NCBI RefSeq assembly: GCF_001949145.1
Contig: NW_019091654.1
Coordinates: 213,044 to 227,669, forward strand
DNA: 14,626 bases
From: Acanthaster planci
Taxonomy: Eukaryota; Echinodermata; Asteroidea; Valvatida; Acanthasteridae
Reading direction: 5' to 3'
Part shown: in pieces, positions 9,205 to 14,626 of the stretch
How the letters are laid out: each line of letters starts with the position of its first letter
How positions within the stretch are numbered: the stretch's first letter is position 1
Notes under the pieces: generated by a model
Database searches by the model: none
Told to the model about the DNA's origin: nothing
The model's input: only the letters and a program-made list of their open reading frames with translations
Translations under genes and position numbers: made by a program

Positions 9205-9648
9205 AGTACTATAACCAGCAAGAAATGAGACCGAGGGGTACCCCCCCCAAACATGTCCAATCCCTATACACATTTCAGACTATTGTTACTTAACACACCC
9301 CCAAGATGTCTGAAAGGAATTCCCCAGATTCCTGCGAGACAATGACCAACACAAAGCAGGGGGGGGGTTCTCTCTGTCTCATACCTTGCTGCATATGCCA
9401 AGTACACAATGAAGATTTCAAGGCCTACACATAGCATATGAAGCAAAATATGGGACCGTCGGAGAGCACCACCCCACCTTTGTGTTGGTCATTGTTTAAT
9501 CGGAATCTCAGGACTTCTTTACAGATATCTTGGGAGTAGGGGGACGTGTTAGGTAACAATAGTCTAGAGTGTGTATAGGAATTGGACATGTCGTGGGGGG
9601 TACCCCTCCGTCCTATATCTTGCTGGGTTTAACCATGGTTTAGTACTG
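9205..9648. mobile_element. Long imperfect palindrome (fold-back element)
   Basis: The left arm (about 9205-9381) and the reverse complement of the right arm (about 9453-9648) align nearly throughout. Shared blocks include AGTACTA, CCAGCAAGA, GAGGGGTACCCCCC, ACATGTCCAAT, CCTATACACA, AGACTATTGTTAC and CAATGACCAACACAAAG. A spacer of about 70 bp separates the arms. RNA from either strand would form a long hairpin. No protein is encoded. A fold-back element or inverted duplication of an older repeat is likely. Confidence 0.7.
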
Positions 9649-9812
9649 AAGCTGGGACTAACGGGGACTGGGCTAGCATTCATTACTATGACCTTGTAGA
9701 CTTCCGTATTGCATGCATACGGTTAAGTTGTATCAACTACAAAAGGCCGGAGCAAATATGCAATGCCACATATTTTGTGCTTACCCAATAGATAGGCCTT
9801 GTTCAAACAGAC

Positions 9813-10091
9813 TTACAATTTGATGTCGTCACGAGAAAGTATGCTGGGGCCTCTGAGAACAAACTGCCGAAACGACTTGCGTCGATAACCTTTGCCCGGG
9901 GAATTCCCTAATATATATAATGGTTTACAAGGTCTAAACTGGTTCCCGATCCGTACATACTCTCTAAGCGTCAGCTTGACGGCGGACCAGTAACTGCACG
10001 AAGTGTTGCATCCAAGAGGTGTACATGTACATGTGCAGTCAATGACCTCCATTTTCAGAGTGCAGGTGCAATGAATTTCTATTGTACACAA
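9813..10091 (-). CDS. Exon-like open frame ending at a splice donor, unrecognised
   Basis: An open frame with two possible ATGs (first at 10091, second about 13 codons in). It runs through a cysteine-rich stretch and a basic stretch (NSPGKGYRRKSFRQFVLRG) to ILSRDDIKL. Near its end lies a good donor, AAATT|GTAAGT (phase 2). The spliced partner was not identified. The family is unknown; it could be the first exon of a small gene, a retroelement fragment, or chance. Confidence 0.25.
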   Translation of the reverse strand: MCTIEIHCTCTLKMEVIDCTCTCTPLGCNTSCSYWSAVKLTLREYVRIGNQFRPCKPLYILGNSPGKGYRRKSFRQFVLRGPSILSRDDIKL

Positions 10092-10137
10092 TTTTTCTCT
10101 TTTTCATTGTATGATAACTCTTTTACACTCATATCAT

Positions 10138-10572
10138 TTAAAAGGGCATGTTTTTGAACAATTAAAATTATCCATGGAACTGAGGGCGCTGTTGCTGTAA
10201 CATCATGTAGGGAAGACATGGTTCAGTGCATAGGTGTTTCTGTTCAAATTGTAAACCCAGAACTTACGTAGTGAAAACATTTCTGAGAGAGGGATTGACA
10301 TTTTGCTATGCACACGAACAACAATAAATCATCAAAGGAAAGAAAACTGAGTCCAGGGATATCTACAAAAATGAAGGACTTTTTGTTTACAAACCAATGT
10401 AACGCTGAGGCCTCTTCCTGAGATGACATCACAGTTTTGCTCATGAATATGGAAATCTCATTAGCATAAAAGCCGAAAAAGCATTAAAATACCCTTTGAA
10501 ATAATGAAACACAAGTCAAAAAATAAGGTTATCTGAGGCAGATCACAAAAACGTATTGCAGCCACCCTTTAA
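10138..10572. mobile_element. TTAA-flanked inverted-repeat element (piggyBac-like candidate)
   Basis: The left end TTAAAAGGGCATG and the reverse complement of the right end TTAAAGGGTGGCTG match over their outer 10 bases or so with one gap. TTAA sits on both sides, the target site used by piggyBac-type elements. The interior (about 425 bp) has a 66-codon open frame on the minus strand (10444-10244) with no known motif. The end match is short, so the boundary call is tentative. Confidence 0.4.
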
Positions 10573-11208
10573 ATCCAACGTTGTGGATGTAAAACGCAGC
10601 CTTTGAATTTTATTCAATTACTGATATGGGACCTATTCTCTCCATAGCTTGTACCTAGTGGATGTACATTCATTATTCGTGCCAGCTTTGTTTTAATGCA
10701 AGAGAGCATCTGATTATTTTATTGGCGGACCCGGACTTGGTTTCTTCTGCCTTGGACTCAAAGTCAGGGTGGTGAACTCAGCTGTATGCACTATTGCTAC
10801 AAGACTAAAAATAAAATTGAAATACCAGCTTTGAAAATCTATAATTCTAATGTCATGATCTGTGAAGCATGCTTAAGAACCTTGAGAGTTGATATTAACT
10901 AAATAAATTAATTTTTCATTACTAAAACACTAAGGAAACCTTACAAAGGAAAGCATAATAATTTGCAGCATTAATTTTTAAAAACAGGACTTTTTGTATC
11001 AAATTTCTTAATCTTGTGTGGGCATCTCCTGAGTTTTGATTTGAATTGTGATAAAAGATAAATAGCAAAAAAATTAGAAAATGATAGAAAATGCTGTACA
11101 GAGGCAAAGATAAAGGCAATACAAAATGTAAGATGATAAGTTCGGCAGTGTGGCAACATGGCAGTGACAGAGTAAACAAAGCATATGTACTGTACATGAA
11201 TATTTGAC
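10573..11208. other. Intergenic, no firm gene
   Basis: AT-rich. A minus-strand frame at about 10726-10800 ends KKPSPGPPIK and stops inside an AATAAAATAA sequence. It lacks a strong acceptor and was not called. Confidence 0.4.
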
Positions 11209-11319
11209 CAGTGGCGTAACTACGGGAAAGGTGACACGTGCCAAACAGGTGCTCCCGTTTGAAACCTCTGTTACATAATGTGTGTCCTCCTGGAAATCTA
11301 CCCCCAAGTTAAGCCACTG
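11209..11319. mobile_element. 111-bp hAT-like MITE
   Basis: The left end CAGTGGCGTAACT and the reverse complement of the right end CAGTGGCTTAACT match at 12 of 13 bases. The flanking octamers tatttgac and cagttgac agree at 6 of 8 positions, consistent with a decayed 8-bp hAT target duplication. It lies about 125 bp beyond the right gene's stop, just past the polyadenylation signal. Confidence 0.65.
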
Positions 11320-11401
11320 CAGTTGACATCCCCATTTGGGAACATTTGACACTTAAAATTTCATCACTTCAACTCGATTCTGTTTAGTTTCCTCTTGTAC
11401 G

Positions 11402-11407
11402 TTTATT
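11402..11407 (-). terminator. Candidate polyadenylation signal of right Ig gene
   Basis: AATAAA on the minus strand just downstream of the TAA at 11445-11447, giving a very short 3' UTR. Confidence 0.55.
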
Positions 11408-11444
11408 TTGGTGTCTCTTGATGCACATTCTGCACCGGTGTCAT

Positions 11445-11504
11445 TTAAACCTTCTCTGGCGCAGGTTCATCGTCTTCATTTCGCTTTTTCGTTCGGCATA
11501 ATAC
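11445..11504 (-). CDS. Last exon of right Ig gene: charged cytoplasmic tail
   Basis: A strong acceptor, GTTGTTTCCACAG|GTA, opens 19 codons plus TAA in phase 0: VLCRTKKRNEDDEPAPEKV. A juxtamembrane cysteine and basic cluster are followed by an acidic stretch. It has no tyrosine, unlike the left gene's tail. A perfect AATAAA lies 38 bases after the stop. Confidence 0.75.
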   Translation of the reverse strand, partial: VLCRTKKRNEDDEPAPEKV

Positions 11505-14193
11505 CTGTGGAAACAACAAACAGCCAGTGCAGTATATTTTGTAACAATAATGCCAGTTTTTGAACTTCATTATGAGAGATGAGAAAGGTACGATGGAAGT
11601 TTGGCCGAGCCCAGGACACAAAATATCAGAAATTCCCCGTCTTCAAAAACAGCCTTAGGCCTACATCTCACAGAAACCTCGTCTACTAACGTTCCGGATA
11701 AATTTGAAAACACACAACTGTGTTGCCCGCAGTTAGAATATTAGTACTTATTCTTAGCATGGAAGAAGGAAAACAGACCCTTGTAATCTGTGGAGCCTGT
11801 TAACTTACATTGTAACGAAATGCAAACCAAACCATGATTGACAGGAGCGAGACTGCAGACATAACCAATGCCGCAACAGTCCTAGAGTTTGTCTCGATCA
11901 GCTGGTAGACAATTGCCGATGCAGCACCTGCCGAAGCAGTTGTTCCTATGAGGAAAAAGTGAGAAGTTATTCCGTAAAATGATCCCAAACACCTCTGGAT
12001 GAATTCAGTTGTTGCATTTTGATTGCTGATTGATTGGTTGTTGTTGATTCAGTCTGCGGATACATCATTTACGAAATGGTGGAAGGGGCGAGAAACTAAA
12101 GTGAGACCAGTGATATTGTGAAGGAAGCAACTTTGCTGATCTGGCCGGGTGAAAATAACCGGTTCAATGCAGCAGAACAACAGGAAAAAGACTAAGAATT
12201 AAGGGGTAAAATCAGGCCAAGGCACGGCCCCATAAATTAACTGAATGCTCCTCCTGAAAGTCTACATAGCTCGCAAAACCTGCCGACAAGTTGAAGACTT
12301 CAGTTTGTACCCTGGTTTGCCGATGAGTCCGCTTCCCCGTAAGCCGCCGTGGAGCTGAACTGGCTGTAAGTCCTCCATAGCTCACCATCCCGCCNAAGGA
12401 TCGGCCAGAACTTCGTAAGTCTCAGTGGTGTAGCCACCGCTGTTAAAATGTACTCTCATGCGACTGTCGCTGCCTACAGCAACACCTACTGCCTCACACT
12501 GATAGATTCCATCATCTTCAACATCGTTCACTTGGATGGATGCTGAAGTCGAGTAGGTGTTGTTTTTCAACGAGAGCCTGGTTGTAAGATTTTGGAAAGA
12601 GACTCGGTTCACCCTGAACTGTTTGATGTATGACACTCTAATTCTCTGCTGAGTTATAAATCCAAACAACTACGGGTCTGTCATGTCCTACATATTCACC
12701 TACTTTTGACTTTTGAAACTGACTCAGTTTTTAGTGAGCGCTGAACAGTTTCCACTGTAGGACCTCTAATTCTGATGCCAGCAAATCTGGCGCCAATATG
12801 CTCAATGACAGTTTGTGTTTGAGTAAGCTTTTTTCCTCCCACATGAAATTCAGGCCAATACACTTTTAGTCATTTAGTGCCAAGTAGGCATAAACAAAAG
12901 ACAGTTGAGCAACGTCCAAGGAAATCATACGAATGCACATGCAAAGTCCAACAGAAGGCATCATTAGTTAGAAATAATGAGAGGACGCAAACGCAAACAA
13001 ATATAATATTAATCCATTTGATACTTGCGTACGGAAACTATTTTTTTTTGTCTGACCAATTGCTGATAAAATCTACTGTTCCAAACTGTTCAAGTTACTA
13101 CAGACAGTTGGATCTAACGAATATAAAAAAGAATAGACGTCGATGAGTTTGACTTTCTTCGTTTGGTTTTATGACAGATCTTGCTGCCAGCAATGCGCAT
13201 GCATAAACATGTACACCGTACTCACCTCTGTCACAAACTTCCACTTGTCCTTCTTCTGTCATCTTCAAACGCGGCTTAACCTTAAAGTGATAAATTCCCT
13301 CGTCTTTGGCGGTGACGTTCTCGATGACTAGAGAGAACTCACTGTCGATATCATAGATGCCGTGTGGTATGCCGTTCTGAGGAGCAACTCGTCCCCTGAA
13401 GTACGAGATCAACAGGGCCGTGCTGCTTGTTGTTCCGTAGTACCAATACATGGCGTCAATGTCTCCAGGAGCGTACTTGCGAGTTGTTATGGTGGGACAA
13501 GGCACTTTTCCACGATGGCCTCGTTCCAGGAAAACTGTCCCCCCGCCTGGGCTTGAAAGGCGAACGCTGAGCGAGCAAGGAATGAAGTTTGCCGAGTATC
13601 AGTTCAAAGTATATTAAAAAAATCGGAGCAAGGTTTGTTGACCTTCGGAAAAACGGGTGGCATTTCTGAACCAGTCTTTGCCTTGGATTCTTCTACCAGG
13701 GATGCATGGCGATCTAGAGCCATGTCTTTGGGAACAAAACTCTCTCTTATTTGAAATGAAATTGAAGCGACTTTACCTGAAAGACGGTTAGGCTGAAACC
13801 ATAGACTTTCATATCTCTGTAGCTGAAATGAAGTTAAATGGACCATCTCTGAAGTGTATCATTATTTAATGTTTTGATTTATATTTCTGCCCATTGAATT
13901 TAACTCCCGTTCACTGACATGCACCCTGATTTAATATAATTATCTCTTCAGCTACTGACCTTTGTGGAGATGGAATTATTTCTGTTTTCGTGAAAGCATA
14001 AGAAAATCCTACTGCCCAGGTTTGCAGTTTTTATAAAGAACTAAACGTGAAAAGTTGGGTTCTTCCTTCCAATTATTGGTATATTTTCATCCAATAACAA
14101 ATCAGGTCGTTTGGTTCCGTTGGGGTAATATTTTTGTAACTACTTACAGTGAACGTTTACCACTATTAGAAACAGAGATGACGCATGCTTCAT
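11445..14193 (-). CDS. Single-Ig-domain type I membrane protein, right tandem copy (four exons)
   Basis: Predicted 187-residue receptor. Exons in coding order: 14193-14148, 13546-13226, 11945-11809, 11504-11445. Donors are GTAAGT, GTGAGT and GTAAGT; acceptors are CCCAG, CATAG and CCACAG. Phases are 1,1,0 and the joined frame of 564 bp is intact. Layout: signal peptide 1-15 (MKHASSLFLIVVNVH), V-like Ig about 17-121, stalk, transmembrane about 145-165, charged tail 166-187. The V domain has C32 and W50, but F103 stands where the second cysteine belongs. N92 (NVT) is a possible glycosylation site. Compared with the left gene, the second Ig domain is absent from this frame: its first half is not found and its second half (12386-12577) is frame-shifted. 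Because the flanking exons share phase 1, skipping it keeps the frame. Whether the four-exon form is expressed is inference. Confidence 0.7.
11809..11945 (-). CDS. Exon 5-equivalent of right Ig gene: stalk and transmembrane segment
   Basis: Acceptor CTTTTTCCTCATAG|GA, donor AAT|GTAAGT, phase 1 in and phase 0 out (residues 123-168). An Ala/Thr/Ser-rich stalk is followed by the hydrophobic run TVAALVMSAVSLLSIMVWFA (145-164), then FRYN. Phases and position match 4213-4358 in the left gene, but the sequence is largely unrelated. Confidence 0.75.
12386..12577 (-). pseudogene. Frame-shifted remnant of second-Ig-domain exon in right gene
   Basis: Homologous to left exon 4 (4509-4700) and, between its CAG acceptor and GTGAGC donor, exactly the same length (192 bp). 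The body reads as an Ig half-domain with NNTYSTSASIQV, DVEDDGIYQCE and MRVHF. However, one base is missing just after the acceptor (CAG|GCTCTCG against CAG|GTTCATCG, with gaps). Entered in phase 1, the frame hits TGA within four codons. An extra base near the end restores the length; the single unresolved N at 12395 lies there. If that N is spurious, the donor becomes phase 1. The partner exon with the first half of the domain was not found. It is either a dead exon or a site of assembly error. Confidence 0.6.
12696..12869 (-). other. Open frame of 57 codons in intron 2 of right gene, resembles GST fragment
   Basis: An open frame between two stops, without a start codon. It contains PEFHVGGKKLTQTQTVIEHI and then GARF, which resembles the G-K-x-L-x-Q-[ST]-x-x-I pattern around the glutathione-binding region of glutathione S-transferases. 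It sits where the missing half-Ig exon would be expected but has no Ig cysteine or tryptophan. It ends beside a possible phase-2 donor (AGTAG|GTGAAT), the phase of the damaged exon downstream. It could be a captured or decayed exon, or chance. Confidence 0.2.
13226..13546 (-). CDS. Exon 2 of right Ig gene: V-like Ig domain
   Basis: This phase 1-1 exon has 107 codons (residues 16-122) and starts GGTVFLERGHRG. C32 in VPCP, W50 in MYWYYG and DEGIYHF (97-103) mark the Ig fold; the strand-F cysteine is replaced by F103, and C120 follows in VEVCD. The acceptor CCCAG|GC at 13547-13548 follows a pyrimidine-rich stretch and is the best site giving phase 1. ACAG|TT about 11 bases further in is a second in-phase option. 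The donor is GAGAG|GTGAGT. Confidence 0.85.
14148..14193 (-). CDS. Exon 1 of right Ig gene: signal peptide
   Basis: ATG at 14193-14191, 15 codons plus one base, then the donor T|GTAAGT (phase 1). Basic K2-H3 precede the hydrophobic core LFLIVV, a short but normal-looking signal peptide. A likely 5' UTR acceptor (pyrimidine tract then TTTCACAG) lies at 14221-14223, so the exon probably starts at 14220. Confidence 0.7.
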
Positions 14194-14204
14194 CCTGACT
14201 CGTT

Positions 14205-14219
14205 TTAGTTGCCGCTCAT
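14205..14219 (-). promoter_or_regulatory. Short upstream ORF before right Ig gene start
   Basis: ATG AGC GGC AAC TAA (MSGN, stop) lies just inside the putative 5' UTR exon and ends 11 bases before the main ATG. If the UTR exon starts at 14220, this uORF is the first AUG of the exon and could lower translation. Confidence 0.3.
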
Positions 14220-14223
14220 TCTG

Positions 14224-14626
14224 TGAAATGGAAGGAACGAAAAACGTTGACATGTAGGCTAAAGCCTCATTATGGGGAATATGGGTAAAAACTTAATAGT
14301 CAGCCCCGTCGAAGAATGAAGCTTAAACTGGGCCGACTGTCTTTCTTGTAGTGGGTCATTTGGGGTATAAAAACATTTTGCTACATTGTATCTTGTTCAT
14401 TGATGCAGGAAAATAGCTATAAATCGGTGAGATATTGAAAAATCCCGACTTTTGGAATAGATTATGCATATAAGAAATGCTTCAGAGAAAACAAAGACGT
14501 ATCTAGGTTAAAAATCCGCCAATTAAGAACTTGCACCTGGATTTTTCCGTGCAGCCATGTAGCCGGCGACCCATTAAAGTTGCGGTAGTTTAGTGGGAAA
14601 AAGGAGAATATTGTAGCGGTCTCCAG
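14224..14626. promoter_or_regulatory. Upstream region of right Ig gene (possible 5' UTR intron and promoter)
   Basis: It borders the probable 5' UTR acceptor at 14221-14223, so part may be a UTR intron. No convincing minus-strand TATA box was seen. The TATAAAAA at about 14367 is on the plus strand. Confidence 0.25.

Noticed and set aside
10726-10800. Minus-strand frame ending KKPSPGPPIK beside AATAAA as a terminal exon
   Set aside because: Only a weak acceptor (CAATAG) is available, and its phase 1 does not match the phase-0 donor of the right gene's transmembrane exon.
13604-13846. 80-codon minus-strand frame in intron 1 of the right gene
   Set aside because: It has no Ig, transmembrane or other motif and is not needed between exons whose phases already match; probably chance.

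Overview
The window looks like nuclear DNA of an invertebrate animal, probably a marine deuterostome (echinoderm, hemichordate or amphioxus type). The evidence is a set of short exons with GT-AG introns, phase-1 immunoglobulin (Ig) exons, AT-rich introns, and many small non-autonomous DNA elements, several starting with the hAT-like end CAGTGGCGTA. The phylum is inference. There is no operon structure, rRNA, tRNA or CRISPR array.

The main content is two related genes in tandem on the minus strand. Both were assembled here by joining open frames at consensus splice sites. The left gene (7430 to 3659, six exons) encodes a predicted 340-residue type I membrane receptor: signal peptide, V-like Ig domain, a second Ig domain split over two exons, one transmembrane segment and a short tail with two tyrosines. 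The right gene (14193 to 11445) has signal peptide, V-like Ig, transmembrane and tail exons that join into a 187-residue frame. Its second Ig domain is missing the first half, and the second half survives only as a frame-shifted exon remnant. The V exons share a 187-bp block with only three differences, all synonymous, while signal peptides, transmembrane segments and tails differ strongly. In both genes the second canonical Ig cysteine is replaced by phenylalanine (Y-H-F).

The 4 kb between the genes, and their introns, are filled with small transposon remnants. These are two related hAT-like elements (6851-7118 and about 7654-7875), a 111-bp hAT-like element (11209-11319), an element with 13-bp perfect inverted ends (8454-8878), a long imperfect palindrome (9205-9648), a TTAA-flanked element (10138-10572), and in intron 2 of the left gene an element with inverted ends and 42-bp tandem repeats (5231-5555).

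The left 3.6 kb holds no firmly recognisable gene. It contains an open frame at the edge, a possible plus-strand spliced transcript (about 1182 to 3090), and a retroposon-like stretch ending in an (AAAT)n tail. No sequence search was possible, so family assignments rest on motifs and internal comparison only.
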